This document shows, one piece after another, positions 19,290-28,459 of a stretch of DNA of 64,000 nucleotides. Each line of letters begins with the position of its first letter. The first letter of the stretch is position 1. The notes beneath the pieces are model-generated. The model was not told the origin of the DNA, did no database searches, and saw nothing but the letters and a program-made list of their open reading frames with translations. The DNA comes from an uncultured Rubripirellula sp. (GTDB lineage Bacteria > Planctomycetota > Planctomycetia > Pirellulales > Pirellulaceae): assembly GCA_938075415.1 (NCBI GenBank), contig CALJHC010000009.1, positions 60,958-124,957 on the forward strand. Direction: 5' to 3'. The position numbers were made by a program, and so were the translations under genes.

Positions 19290-20149
19290 GTGTTCTTCAC
19301 GAGCCGTCAGGACGCCTAGCCGTGGGTATCGTTGGCGTTCAACCGCCACAGGTTGCGGGGCTGTTGGCGAGTGCTGTGAACAGGGGACAGGGGATTTGGA
19401 ATCTGGTGATTTCCATGAATCCGCTGATTTCGATGATCTCGATGAATTACGGGGTCTTCAGGCGGATCTCCATGCAAGACGCTGATCAAGACTCTGCTGC
19501 TGAGGCCGATTGATTCTTCGGTGGACAAATTCTACTGATCGTTTCACCGTTCCCATCGTTTTGAGCCTGCAGACGCTGTCATCTAGCAGCTTTTCCATCA
19601 AGCAGCTTTTCCATCAAGCAGCTTTTCCCTCAAGCAGCTTTGCCATCAAACAGCTTTGTCATCAAGCAGCTTTGTCATCAAGCAGCTTTGCCATCAAGCA
19701 GCTTTGCCATCAAGCAGGGGCCGTCCACCAACCGTAACTGATGGCTGGGTTTTCTTTACAAGTTCCCTCGCCAACGCTTGAAGTTCGGTGCCGCGACGGC
19801 GATTTTCTGACGGGTTGGGCAAAGAGAGGCGAAATGCGGGTCGAAATCGCGACACAGAGGCATGCCGCTGTCGTCGCTGTGATGACAGGTTGGGTTTAGC
19901 TTGGATTTCAACAAGCGGGGTGTGTCTTGAATGTTTCTCGGAACTTGAGCCAAAGCGAGAAAAAACATTGGGAAAAGCGACCTCGCGAGGTGTTTTTCTC
20001 CCTCCCGCTCTCCACCGTTCTCCACCGCGGCAACTTTTGGCACGCGGTTCGCGAAAGAAGCTAATCAAAGCTCGGGGTAAGCGAACTACTAGGATTCAGT
20101 CATCACAACGCCCCGACCTCCCAAGTTTTCTTAAAGGAGATCAGACGCG
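19290..20149. other. Intergenic with a 16-bp tandem array
   Basis: An 860-base space. It holds the eight-unit array at 19585-19717. The rest (19720-20149) has open frames rich in Arg and Ser on both strands, with no conserved domain and no start site, so I do not call a gene. Confidence 0.6.
19585..19717. repeat. 16-bp tandem repeat, 8 copies
   Basis: Eight contiguous units of agcagctttt/gcc/tatca from 19585 to 19712, with a five-base ninth start. Units 1-3 have cttttcc, units 4, 7 and 8 cttTgcc and units 5-6 cttTgtc, so variants are clustered, as expected from block duplication. There are no spacers, so it is not a CRISPR array. Confidence 0.97.
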
Positions 20150-20455
20150 ATGTTATCGAAAAAGAAATGGATTATCGTTCCCGCTCTCGTGATCGCATTG
20201 AGCGGTATGGTTGAGCAAAACGAGGCCAGGGCCGATGTTCGGGTCGTGCCGACATGGGGCGGGATCAGTATCAGTTTTGGGAATCACTCAGGGTACTGCA
20301 GAACACCGTCCCGTAATTACTATCGGTCAAGTTCTCTGCATCGTTACTCGAGCCCCTTCATTCGATCAAGCGGATATCGTCATCGAGTCCAAAGCCGGCT
20401 CGACTACCTCCGTTCGCGAAGTCGCAGTTCATGCAATCCTCGTTTTCGACGGTAG
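20150..20455 (+). CDS. Small secreted Arg/Ser/Tyr-rich protein
   Basis: A 101-residue protein of unknown function. A strong AAAGGAG site sits nine to ten bases before ATG 20150, better than most sites in this window. A signal peptide is clear (MLSKKKWIIVPALVIALSG, cleavage near the following 'EARA-DV'). The mature part contains 'WGGISISFGNHSGYCRTPSR' and then a tail dominated by Arg, Ser and Tyr, with two Cys residues. A rho-independent terminator begins 36 bases after the stop, so this is a complete one-gene transcription unit. Confidence 0.75.
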   Translation: MLSKKKWIIVPALVIALSGMVEQNEARADVRVVPTWGGISISFGNHSGYCRTPSRNYYRSSSLHRYSSPFIRSSGYRHRVQSRLDYLRSRSRSSCNPRFRR

Positions 20456-20490
20456 AGCGGTGGTGAACGAGTGAAGCAAAGCCTATCGAT

Positions 20491-20528
20491 AACGCCGGAA
20501 TCAAAGGATGATTTCGGCGTTTTTTTTA
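20491..20528 (+). terminator. Rho-independent terminator
   Basis: A 12-bp stem (aacgccggaatc pairing with gatttcggcgtt, one G-U pair) with a seven-base loop is followed by an uninterrupted run of T. It ends the transcript of the small secreted protein gene. Confidence 0.92.
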
Positions 20529-20627
20529 TGTGTGATTTCACTCATTCGGGGATCGCTCGAATAAACTGGGGACTCACAGGAAATTGTTCTTCAACCAATC
20601 CCCTCTCCCGTCTCTGGGCCACGCGTT

Positions 20628-21083
20628 ATGGAATCACTAGCCGAAAATCGAATTTCGTCCAAACCCATTCGTTGTCGATGGGCTTACTTCGTCATGGTTG
20701 TGACGGGGTTTCTCTTGACCGGTGCGTTAACGGTTCAACCAGCAGTGGCTTCGCCGGCTGAGGTTGCGGTGGCTTCATCACCGGAGGGTAAGTGGTCAGG
20801 TCAGTGGAGAAGCGAGGCAACCGGTCATCAGGGACCGCTCAAAGCAAGAATACGGAAGCTGGATAACGATCGTTATCGTGCAATGTTTCGTGGGCGTTTC
20901 TTTGCCGTGATCCCGTTCATTTACCCGACAACACTTCAACGTTCGGGGGATTCCAGTTTCACCTCGTCGCAGAGGTTGCCGTTGCTGGGAACCTACAAAA
21001 TGAAGGCGGAAGTCACTTCAGATCAGTTCAAGGCCACGTTTGAAGGTCGGAGAGACACAGGAGTATTTGAGCTAAGTCGATAG
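20628..21083 (+). CDS. Exported protein of unknown function
   Basis: A 151-residue protein with a long signal sequence: positively charged residues 1-17, a hydrophobic stretch at about 18-35 and an Ala-rich cleavage zone 'PAVASPAEVA'. The mature part starts with 'PEGKWSGQWRSEATGHQGPL', followed by beta-strand-like sequence ('YRAMFRGRFFAVIPF') reminiscent of the small exported beta-barrel domains common in planctomycetes. I recognise no named domain. It begins 100 bases after the preceding terminator and ends 33 bases before the WD40-like gene. Confidence 0.65.
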   Translation: MESLAENRISSKPIRCRWAYFVMVVTGFLLTGALTVQPAVASPAEVAVASSPEGKWSGQWRSEATGHQGPLKARIRKLDNDRYRAMFRGRFFAVIPFIYPTTLQRSGDSSFTSSQRLPLLGTYKMKAEVTSDQFKATFEGRRDTGVFELSR

Positions 21084-21116
21084 TTCTACGCCGCCCGAGG
21101 CAACCGGGAAATCAAG

Positions 21117-21929
21117 ATGGAGAATAAGATGGAGAAGCGGATCGGGCACAGCGTTGCGATCTTCTTGTTGATTGCACTGCTGGCGGTTGATGTTTCTGCG
21201 AGCGGATCGATCGTGTTTTCTCCTGATGGCAAGTTAGTTGCCGTAGGAAAACGCAGCGGCGCCATTGAGCTTAGGGCATCGGAGACGGGGAACTTGCTGA
21301 CAACTTTCAACCAGCTCGAAACGCCACCCGATCCGCTCTCTGCGGTAAATTGGAGGCCAAAAATAGCCTTTTCTCCTGATGGCGATACATTGGCCTCGGC
21401 CAGCGGCTATTCGCCGGTTGTCCTCTGGGATGTCAAACGCCGCGAGAAGATCAAGAGCCTTCCTGTTATCTCTGTGGGCTACGACCTGAGTTTTTCCAGT
21501 GACGGCTCCTTACTGGTGGGCATCGGAGTCGACTCGAAGGCCGGCCCTCACCGACTTACATTGTGGAGTATTCAGTCGGGCAAGCCGATCAGGTCGCTGG
21601 CAGTAGAAATGAGGCTTGAATCCGAACATGCGTCGAACCGAATTCGCCGGGCACATTTCCCAGCATCGGGCGGGGTTCTTGCAATAGAGACCCTTGAAGA
21701 TGGTATTCCCCTCGTACGATTGTGGGACACCAAAACAGGAGAGGAGACTGTCAAAATCCATGCAGAGGCGTGGGATCTTTCGCCTGATGGCAAGTATGTT
21801 TTGGCAAGAACTGCGGTCGATAAAACAGGACGCACGGATCAACACACCTTGTGGGACGTCAACAGCGGCAAGGTCGTGAAGACAATTCCTGCCAAGGCGG
21901 ATGATCAGCGTGCAGAACAACAGAGATGA
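21117..21929 (+). CDS. Secreted WD40-repeat-like protein
   Basis: A 270-residue propeller-type protein. After a signal peptide (about residues 1-28, 'IFLLIALLAVDVSASG') there are WD40-like blades: 'IVFSPDGKLVAVG', 'IAFSPDGDTLASASG' with 'VVLWDVKRREKI', 'LSFSSDGSLLVGIG' with 'LTLWSIQSGK', and 'WDLSPDGKYVLA' with 'TLWDVNSGKVV'. Only about five blades fit in the length, so the propeller is incomplete or closes by oligomerising. The start region is duplicated (aagatggagaa twice, 21114-21137), giving two in-frame ATGs four codons apart. Partners are unknown. Confidence 0.75.
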   Translation: MENKMEKRIGHSVAIFLLIALLAVDVSASGSIVFSPDGKLVAVGKRSGAIELRASETGNLLTTFNQLETPPDPLSAVNWRPKIAFSPDGDTLASASGYSPVVLWDVKRREKIKSLPVISVGYDLSFSSDGSLLVGIGVDSKAGPHRLTLWSIQSGKPIRSLAVEMRLESEHASNRIRRAHFPASGGVLAIETLEDGIPLVRLWDTKTGEETVKIHAEAWDLSPDGKYVLARTAVDKTGRTDQHTLWDVNSGKVVKTIPAKADDQRAEQQR

Positions 21930-22242
21930 CCCGGAGCCTGAATCAGTAGCGAGTTCGCGTCGCTGATCGACATCAAGTTCCTTTCCGGCTTATCCGAGGC
22001 GATCATCCCTTTTTCAAGTTTTTGTCGCCGTTGGGATCGATTGTCGCCGTTGGGATCAATGGTCGCCGAGAGTTGGGCTTTGCTCTGGTTTTTCTTTTTG
22101 GAATCTGCTTTCCGGCCTCCAGCGACCCTCAACAACGTCCTGATGGTTTCGCATTGTGTTGCTTGCTGACTTGCTGACCGGGTAACGTGCCGATAAAGTT
22201 TCGAGATTCAAAAACAGTGGGCGTGGGCACGGACGATTCCAG
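21930..22242. other. Intergenic with a short tandem duplication
   Basis: About 310 bases between co-directional genes. The only structure seen is the 19-bp duplication at 22024-22061. Confidence 0.6.
22024..22061. repeat. 19-bp tandem duplication
   Basis: Two copies of gtcgccgttgggatc followed by four variable bases (22024-22042 and 22043-22061), with the first eight bases of a third copy after them. Confidence 0.9.
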
Positions 22243-22896
22243 ATGGCAAAGCAATTGATCGATCCCGCGCTGTTATTCCGGTTTGAGATACCGGTTGAGC
22301 ACTGGCGGGGGGATTGGACGACAAAAGGTATTTCGCTGCCTGAAAAGTGTCAGGTTCCAACGTTTGCGGAGTTCTCAAACCGATCCGTGTTTGCGGATAT
22401 TCGGGTAGGTTGGAGCGAAGAGGGGATTGGGGTTCAGATCGCTGTCAAAGGTAAGCGGCAGTTACCTTGGTGTCGGGAGACGCGTCTGGACGAGAGCGAC
22501 GGATTTCATTTGTGGATCGACACTCGTTGCAGCCCGGGTATCCACCGAGCGACCCAGTATTGCCATCGATTCCTCTGGATGCCGACCGGCGGTGGTTCTC
22601 GACGGGAAACACCGATCGCTGCGATGGTTCCGATCAATCGAGCTCGCAGCCAGCCTCGTCAAATTGATGGCCGTTGCCTCAAGGTTGCAGCGGTTCCAAG
22701 GCATGATGGCTATCAGCTTTCGGGTTTTGTTCCCAAGCAGGCCCTCACCGGATATGACCCGCAGGAGCAGCCGAGGATTGGTCTTTACTACGCGGTGATG
22801 GATCGCGAACTTGGGTGGCAGGGTACAACGTTGGGCCCCGAATACCCCGTCGCGGATGATCCGAGCCTCTGGTCGGAGGCATCTCTTCGTCGTTGA
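22243..22896 (+). CDS. CBM9/DOMON-like carbohydrate-binding-fold protein
   Basis: A 217-residue protein whose length and motif order resemble the carbohydrate-binding family 9-like fold found in planctomycete hypothetical proteins. Typical blocks are 'FADIRVGWSEEGIGVQIAV' early on, 'DESDGFHLWIDTR' (the acidic turn followed by an aromatic strand) and 'YCHRFLWMPTGGG'. 'GYQLSGFVPKQALTGYDP' and 'RIGLYYAVMDRELG' come near the C-terminus. No signal peptide is visible, so it may act inside the cell, which is odd for a sugar-binding role. The call is by fold pattern only. Confidence 0.6.
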   Translation: MAKQLIDPALLFRFEIPVEHWRGDWTTKGISLPEKCQVPTFAEFSNRSVFADIRVGWSEEGIGVQIAVKGKRQLPWCRETRLDESDGFHLWIDTRCSPGIHRATQYCHRFLWMPTGGGSRRETPIAAMVPINRARSQPRQIDGRCLKVAAVPRHDGYQLSGFVPKQALTGYDPQEQPRIGLYYAVMDRELGWQGTTLGPEYPVADDPSLWSEASLRR

Positions 22897-23108
22897 GGGG
22901 GAATCCCTGAAATCCTGAGACATACCTGTGATTTTTCGACTTATTTCGTCGCAGACAGGGGCATCTGGCGGTTACGGCTGGGCCTCTGATTTATAAAATC
23001 TTGGCGTGCTTGCGATCGGGATCAATCGACTTAGCCCACCACTGTCCAACTTTCAGCGATGATCCAACCCGGCGCTGAACCCCGACTGCTTTACTGAATG
23101 CGTTAAAC

Positions 23109-24965
23109 ATGGTCGCTACCACCACCTCGAAAGCAATACGATCCGTTTCCGGCATCACTGTTCGGCTCGCGGGTGATTCGGGTGATGGGATGCAACTTTT
23201 GGGGACTCAGTTAACCAATACCAGTGCTTTGGCGGGGAACGATGTCGCCACTTTCCCTGATTTTCCGGCCGAAATCCGCGCACCGCGAGGGACCCGTGCC
23301 GGCGTTTCTGGGTTTCAGGTGCAATTTTCCAGCGAAGAGATCTTCACTCCCGGAGACACGCTTGACGCTTTGGTGGTGATGAATCCGGCTGCGATGGTGA
23401 CCAATCTTACCGATCTTCGCAAAGGTGGCATCCTGATCGCCAACGAAGACGGATTTAACGACAAGGAGTTCAAGCTGGCCAAGGTGGAAGCCAATCCGCT
23501 CGATGCCAGTGTGATCGAAGAGACCTATCGGTTGATCAAGGTCCCGATGACACAACTGACTCGGACAGCAGTCTCCGAATTTGGACTCGGGGTGAAAATT
23601 GCTGACCGCTGCAAGAACTTCTTTGCAATGGGATTGGTTTACTGGCTTTTCGGTCGATCTCTGGATCCCACGCTGAGATTCATCCAAGAAAAGTTTGGCA
23701 AAAAAGAAGAGGTGGCGGCGGCCAATGAAGCGGCACTGCGGGCAGGCTGGGCCTATGGAGAGACAACGGAAGCCTTCGGAGAGAGCTATCAGGTGGAGGC
23801 CGCGGAATTGGAGCCGGGTACCTATCGCAATATCATGGGAAATCAGGCACTCGCATGGGGGCTGATCACCGCATCTAAACTCAGCGACAAGGATCTCTTT
23901 TATGGAACCTATCCGATTACGCCGGCGAGTGACATTCTTCATGAGTTGACGAAGTACAAGAATTTTGGCGTTCGGACCTTTCAAGCTGAGGATGAAATTG
24001 CCGCCGTCTGTTCCACCATCGGCGCCGCCTTCGGTGGCAGTATGGCAGTCACTGCAAGTAGCGGACCAGGAATTGCACTGAAGGCCGAGGCCATGGGCTT
24101 GGGGATGATTCTCGAACTTCCTTTGATCGTGATCAACGTGCAGCGTGGTGGACCAAGTACCGGATTGCCAACCAAAACCGAACAAAGCGACTTGCTGCAG
24201 GCCATGTTTGGTCGTAACGGAGAATCCCCAATCCCGGTTCTCGCACCCTGCTCACCGGGTGACTGCTTTGACATCGCAATTGAAGCATGGCGACTTGCGA
24301 CTCAATGCATGGCTCCGGTCATGATTCTGTCAGATGGATACATCGCCAATGGGAGTGAGCCTTGGCAAATTGCTGATGTTAATTCGCTGCCCCCAATCCA
24401 GGTTGACCATCCCGAGGCAGGTGATCAGCCGGAAACGTTTTTACCCTACTCTCGAGATGAGTTTTTGGCTCGCCCTTGGGCGATTCCTGGCACACCCGGC
24501 TTGATGCATCGTGTGGGCGGCTTGGAAAAGGAAGATGGTACGGGCAACGTCAGTTATGATCCGGCCAACCATCAGCTGATGACCGAAACTCGACAGGCCA
24601 AGGTTGCCAAGATTGCCGAACGCATTCCCGCTCAAGATATTTTTGGAGAGCAATCGGGTGATGTGCTTCTGGTCTCTTGGGGTGGGACCTACGGTGCGTG
24701 CCACACGGCAGTGAAGCGATGCCAAGAAAACGGACATCAGGTCAGCCACATGCACCTCCGGTATCTCAATCCAATGCCGGCGAACGTTGGTGAAGTGATG
24801 CGTCGTTTCAAAAAGGTGATGGTCGCTGAGTTAAACCAAGGACAGCTTCGAATGCTGCTTCGATCGGATTACCTTGTCGACTGCGAGGGAATCAACAAAG
24901 TGCAAGGTAAGCCTTTCACGGTATCGGAACTAACCGAATCCATTGAATCAGCTTTGCAAACATGA
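23109..24965 (+). CDS. korA: 2-oxoglutarate:ferredoxin oxidoreductase, fused gamma-alpha subunit
   Basis: A 618-residue subunit of the 2-oxoacid:acceptor oxidoreductase that converts 2-oxoglutarate and CoA to succinyl-CoA, reducing ferredoxin. The gamma domain comes first (about residues 15-195, 'AGDSGDGMQLLG' and 'FPDFPAEIRAPRGT'). The alpha domain follows (about 205-600), with 'FYGTYPITPASDILHEL', 'TFQAEDEIAAV', 'TASSGPGIALKAEAMGLG', 'VQRGGPSTGLPTKTEQSDL' and a C-terminal 'HLRYLNPMP'. This gamma-alpha fusion is the KorA/OforA arrangement. The beta subunit gene follows 225 bases later. No separate ferredoxin-like delta subunit is present. Pyruvate could be an alternative substrate, but the two-subunit form usually acts on 2-oxoglutarate. 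Confidence 0.93.
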   Translation: MVATTTSKAIRSVSGITVRLAGDSGDGMQLLGTQLTNTSALAGNDVATFPDFPAEIRAPRGTRAGVSGFQVQFSSEEIFTPGDTLDALVVMNPAAMVTNLTDLRKGGILIANEDGFNDKEFKLAKVEANPLDASVIEETYRLIKVPMTQLTRTAVSEFGLGVKIADRCKNFFAMGLVYWLFGRSLDPTLRFIQEKFGKKEEVAAANEAALRAGWAYGETTEAFGESYQVEAAELEPGTYRNIMGNQALAWGLITASKLSDKDLFYGTYPITPASDILHELTKYKNFGVRTFQAEDEIAAVCSTIGAAFGGSMAVTASSGPGIALKAEAMGLGMILELPLIVINVQRGGPSTGLPTKTEQSDLLQAMFGRNGESPIPVLAPCSPGDCFDIAIEAWRLATQCMAPVMILSDGYIANGSEPWQIADVNSLPPIQVDHPEAGDQPETFLPYSRDEFLARPWAIPGTPGLMHRVGGLEKEDGTGNVSYDPANHQLMTETRQAKVAKIAERIPAQDIFGEQSGDVLLVSWGGTYGACHTAVKRCQENGHQVSHMHLRYLNPMPANVGEVMRRFKKVMVAELNQGQLRMLLRSDYLVDCEGINKVQGKPFTVSELTESIESALQT

Positions 24966-25190
24966 TGAGAGGAATCATCTTGACTAGGTCATTGTGATGC
25001 AGCGGTGGTGTAAAAATCCTACCGGTCAAATGAGACGCGACCGAAATCTGCACGCGAAAGACAGCGAAACGACGCCCGAGCGGCCACGAGAGACTTACCG
25101 CATTTTATTTGTAAGATGAAAACACCGGCTAGAAGCCATTGAATTTGATGGTTTTTCAAAGCGGTCCACCAAAAAGACGCAACAAAGACG

Positions 25191-26198
25191 ATGAACCTAC
25201 CTGTCCTGAAAGCTTCTGACTTTGCTTCGGATCAAGACGTGCGCTGGTGCCCCGGCTGCGGAGATTATTCAATCCTCGCGCAGATGAAGAAGATTCTGCC
25301 TGACCTCGGATTTCCGCGGGAGAAAACCGTTTTCATCAGCGGGATCGGTTGCAGCAGTCGGTTTCCGTACTACATGAACACCTACGGAATGCATAGCATT
25401 CATGGTCGAGCCCCTGCCTTCGCAACGGGCCTGAAGTCCACTCGTCCCGAGTTGATGGTCTGGGTCATCACCGGTGATGGTGATTCATTGTCGATTGGTG
25501 GCAATCATTTTATTCACGTCCTGAGGCGGAATCTTGACGTGAATATCGTGCTGTTCAACAATCGGATTTACGGACTGACCAAAGGTCAATACAGCCCGAC
25601 GAGCGTTGAAGGTCAAGTTACCAAAAGCACGCCAATGGGATCCATTGATCACCCGCTGCAGCCACTCTCGGTAGCCCTTGCTGCCGAGGCGACATTCGTG
25701 GCACGAAGCATCGACGCCCACGTCAAGCACTTGGGGGAAACGCTCAAGCGAGCCGCTGCCCACAAAGGGACCTCGCTCGTTGAGGTTTACCAAAACTGCA
25801 ACGTGTTCAACGATGGGGCAATGGCTTACGCTCAAGAGAAGAAGCAACGCGCTGATAACGTGATTGAACTGGTACACGGCAAGCCTCTGGTCTTTGCCAA
25901 TGGCACCAAAGGAATCCGGCTGGTGGGAACCCATCTCGAGGTGGTCAATACCGACGAGGTTCCTGCAGATGATCTTCTGATTCATGATGAAGCCGAGCCA
26001 AATCCTTCAATACAAATGATGCTCGCTCGAATGAGTTATCCCGACATGCCCGAACCAATCGGTGTGCTTCGTGCTGTTGAGGGTATCCCGACTTATGACG
26101 AGCAAATAAATCAGCAGGTTGATACGGCCAAAGAACTCAAGGGTGAGGGTGACCTCAACCAACTCTTTAACGCCGGTGATACGTGGCAAGTCAGCTGA
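25191..26198 (+). CDS. korB: 2-oxoglutarate:ferredoxin oxidoreductase, beta subunit
   Basis: A 335-residue thiamine-diphosphate and [4Fe-4S] subunit. The TPP/Mg site 'GDGDSLSIGGNH' starts at G95 and ends with the 'NN' at 123-124. Cluster cysteines are C20 and C23 ('WCPGCGDY'), C54 ('GIGCSSRFP') and C203 ('NCNVFND'), the four positions used in this family. 'HGRAPAFATGLK' and 'YGLTKGQYSPTS' are also characteristic. It pairs with the korA product. Together with fumC at 30.8-32.2 kb this suggests a TCA cycle run with a ferredoxin-linked 2-oxoglutarate step. Confidence 0.94.
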   Translation: MNLPVLKASDFASDQDVRWCPGCGDYSILAQMKKILPDLGFPREKTVFISGIGCSSRFPYYMNTYGMHSIHGRAPAFATGLKSTRPELMVWVITGDGDSLSIGGNHFIHVLRRNLDVNIVLFNNRIYGLTKGQYSPTSVEGQVTKSTPMGSIDHPLQPLSVALAAEATFVARSIDAHVKHLGETLKRAAAHKGTSLVEVYQNCNVFNDGAMAYAQEKKQRADNVIELVHGKPLVFANGTKGIRLVGTHLEVVNTDEVPADDLLIHDEAEPNPSIQMMLARMSYPDMPEPIGVLRAVEGIPTYDEQINQQVDTAKELKGEGDLNQLFNAGDTWQVS

Positions 26199-27124
26199 CA
26201 TTCAGACAAGGCGTATCGGATTGGCCCAACGTATCGAATCGCTGACCTGGCTGATCGATTTTGCAGCGTTTGCGATTAGCTTTCAAAGCCTGTTCAAGGC
26301 GACGCGACTCGATGGATCAATCGTTTGTTGGTGATTCGTCAGTCTTCCGCTGGCCGGAACTGGAAGGGTGAACAAAAATAAGGTCCGCACCGTTTTGAGC
26401 AGCCATGGCTTGTTGCTTAATGCGACCTATTTGTTTTGTTGCGGTCATCCGCTTGATGCACTTCGCAGCCGGCGAGTCGCGGTCAAGACTTTTTCTCAAT
26501 CAGTTGAGCGCACCTTGCATCATCCAGTTCTGAAAACAGGTTAGGTCACGTTTGATGTCTCACATTTGAGTGCTTCGGCGATGTTGGTGAGTTCGTTTTT
26601 TGGATGTGAGCCTTGCAGCGGTCAGCGGAATGCAGGGAAAGCAGCTTGGCAAAATAGGCTGTTTGCGATGCGGCAGTTCTTTGGGTTTGGTTGTCAGTCT
26701 CGGTCTGGCGAGGAACATTCTGAGCGCGAGCATTGATTGCTTGGAGCTGCCAGTTTCACGAAAGATAGAATAGTGGGGGGGACACGGATGAAGCTTTTCC
26801 TAAGGTGAATGCACACAAGCGGCTTGATCTGATCATCCCTCGACGGATCTTCATCGCTTGGAATTGCGGGTGATGGTGTCGACAAACAAGTGCCAAGTCT
26901 CATCAATTGGCCGCAGTGTCAGGGTAAATCATCCCGGTTACAAAACTTGTCGAAAAATCGAAGGACTGACTTCGTTGGGCGAGGGATTCGATCAAACGAT
27001 CCAGGCTCATCACTCTTTTTGTGGATTCCGATGAACAACAAATGTTAAAACAGCTTGATCTGCACCCCATAAATCGTGGACAGTATCGCCAAACCACCCT
27101 TCCCAACTTTTACAGAGGAATCAA
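26199..27124. other. Long intergenic region upstream of cysK
   Basis: A 925-base gap. Short open frames on the minus strand (e.g. 26694-26906 and 26903-27106) have no homology signal and no ribosome sites. I see no RNA gene, tandem array or terminator. Any regulatory leader of cysK would lie at the right end. Confidence 0.5.
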
Positions 27125-28066
27125 ATGCCCCGCCAAAGAACCTATGGAGACGCGTCACAAGCAATCGGTGATACGCCGATGATTCAAATCAATCGGCTCG
27201 GGCCGGAAGGTGGAGCGACGATCTTTGCGAAGTGCGAATTTTTTCAGCCTCTCAATAGCGTCAAAGACCGTATCGGCGTTGCCATGATTGAAGCGGGTGA
27301 ACGAGATGGCAAAATCACCCCGGATACCCATGTGATCGAACCGACAAGCGGTAACACGGGCATCGCCTTAGCATTTGTATGCGCTGCCAAGGGCTACAAG
27401 TTGACGTTGACGATGCCCGAATCAATGTCGGTTGAGCGTCGTGCACTACTTCGCGCAATGGGTGCAAATCTAGTCCTCACTCCGGCCGGTGACGGGATGA
27501 AGGGCGCAATCAATCAGGCCCATGAACTCACGAATACCACTGAAAACGCTTTCATGCCTCAGCAGTTTGAGAACCCGGCAAACCCTGCCATCCATGAGGT
27601 CACCACTGGGCCGGAGATCTGGGAAGACAGCGGGCATCAAATTGACGCAATCGTCGCAGGTGTAGGCACCGGCGGAACGATCACTGGCGTTTCGCGTTTT
27701 CTCAAGAAGATGAATCCTGACTTCAAAGCGTTTGCCGTTGAACCCAAGCACTCTCCTGTAATCAGTGGTGGTGCACCGGGCAAACACCGCATTCAAGGAA
27801 TTGGTGCCGGATTTGTCCCGGGCAACCTTGACACCTCAATGATTGATGACGTTGTTCAAGTGGATGATGAAGACGCTTTTGAGTGGGGACGAAAATTGGC
27901 CAAGGAAGAAGGGATCGTTGCTGGCATTAGCAGCGGAGCCAATCTTTGGGCTGCCTCGCAAATCGCGGCACGCCCGGAGATGAAAGGCAAGAGAATTGTC
28001 ACCATCATGTGTTCGCTGGGCGAACGTTACCTCAGCACACCACTTTTTGGTGATCTGGGAATGTAG
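27125..28066 (+). CDS. cysK: Cysteine synthase A (O-acetylserine sulfhydrylase)
   Basis: A 313-residue PLP enzyme making cysteine from O-acetylserine and sulfide. The PLP lysine is K47 in 'PLNSVKDR'. The substrate loop 'EPTSGNTGIALA', the phosphate-binding 'GVGTGGTITGVSR' and the C-terminal 'GISSGANLWAA' and 'CSLGERYLST' are complete. The length is normal for CysK. An AGAGGAA element four bases before ATG 27125 fixes the start. No serine acetyltransferase gene is adjacent. A cystathionine beta-synthase role is unlikely without a CBS domain. Confidence 0.96.
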   Translation: MPRQRTYGDASQAIGDTPMIQINRLGPEGGATIFAKCEFFQPLNSVKDRIGVAMIEAGERDGKITPDTHVIEPTSGNTGIALAFVCAAKGYKLTLTMPESMSVERRALLRAMGANLVLTPAGDGMKGAINQAHELTNTTENAFMPQQFENPANPAIHEVTTGPEIWEDSGHQIDAIVAGVGTGGTITGVSRFLKKMNPDFKAFAVEPKHSPVISGGAPGKHRIQGIGAGFVPGNLDTSMIDDVVQVDDEDAFEWGRKLAKEEGIVAGISSGANLWAASQIAARPEMKGKRIVTIMCSLGERYLSTPLFGDLGM

Positions 28067-28185
28067 AGGCCTTTTCCTCCACACAGTGTTTTTCCTGAGA
28101 ACCTGCCAGTGATCCTTTTGCGAGGTCACCGGTAGGCAGGCAGGTCGATGGCAGCTTAAGCGTTACCTGCTATGAAGCGTTTCAA

Positions 28186-28290
28186 GAATCAGCGTTTCAA
28201 GAATCGGTGTTTCAAGAATCGGTGTTTCAAGAATCGGTGTTTTTGGAATCGGTGTTTTTGGAATCGGTGTTTTTGGAATCGGTGTTTTTG
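28186..28290. repeat. 15-bp tandem repeat, 7 copies
   Basis: Seven contiguous units: one gaatcagcgtttcaa, two gaatcggtgtttcaa and four gaatcggtgtttttg. A partial copy (gaagcgtttcaa) precedes them. Because 15 is a multiple of three, the array is open in several frames and encodes a five-residue repeat if translated, but no ribosome site or start supports that. Confidence 0.97.
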
Positions 28291-28332
28291 GAACCTGATT
28301 CAGCTTTGGTTGATCTGATTCGCTTATCGCAC

Positions 28333-28366
28333 TGGGTCACGAGATGCAGTGGGTCACGAGATGCGG
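28333..28366. repeat. 17-bp tandem duplication
   Basis: Two copies of tgggtcacgagatgcag/g, 28333-28349 and 28350-28366, 43 bases after the 15-bp array. Confidence 0.85.
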
Positions 28367-28459
28367 GGCGTTGTGACCCGCCTGCGGCCTCTGGGTTCGG
28401 CTCAACACAACGTCCGCGAAAGACATGGAAGGTGAAGTGGTAAGTCGATAGACATTGGA

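Larger units (their letters stand above)
28067..28459. other. Intergenic with two tandem arrays
   Basis: A 390-base space between convergent genes. An imperfect hairpin (cctgcc...ggcagg, about 28106-28136) follows cysK but lacks a T-tract. The arrays at 28186-28290 and 28333-28366 take up much of the rest. Confidence 0.6.

Noticed and set aside
19585..19717. CRISPR array
   Set aside because: The 16-bp units are contiguous, there are no unique spacers, and no cas gene is in the window.
19694..20068. A 124-codon minus-strand open frame
   Set aside because: Arginine- and serine-rich composition typical of antisense frames, overlap with the tandem array and no start signal.
28207..28443. A plus-strand frame encoding a pentapeptide repeat
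   Set aside because: It is a direct translation of the 15-bp array with no ribosome site; kept only as an observation in the findings.
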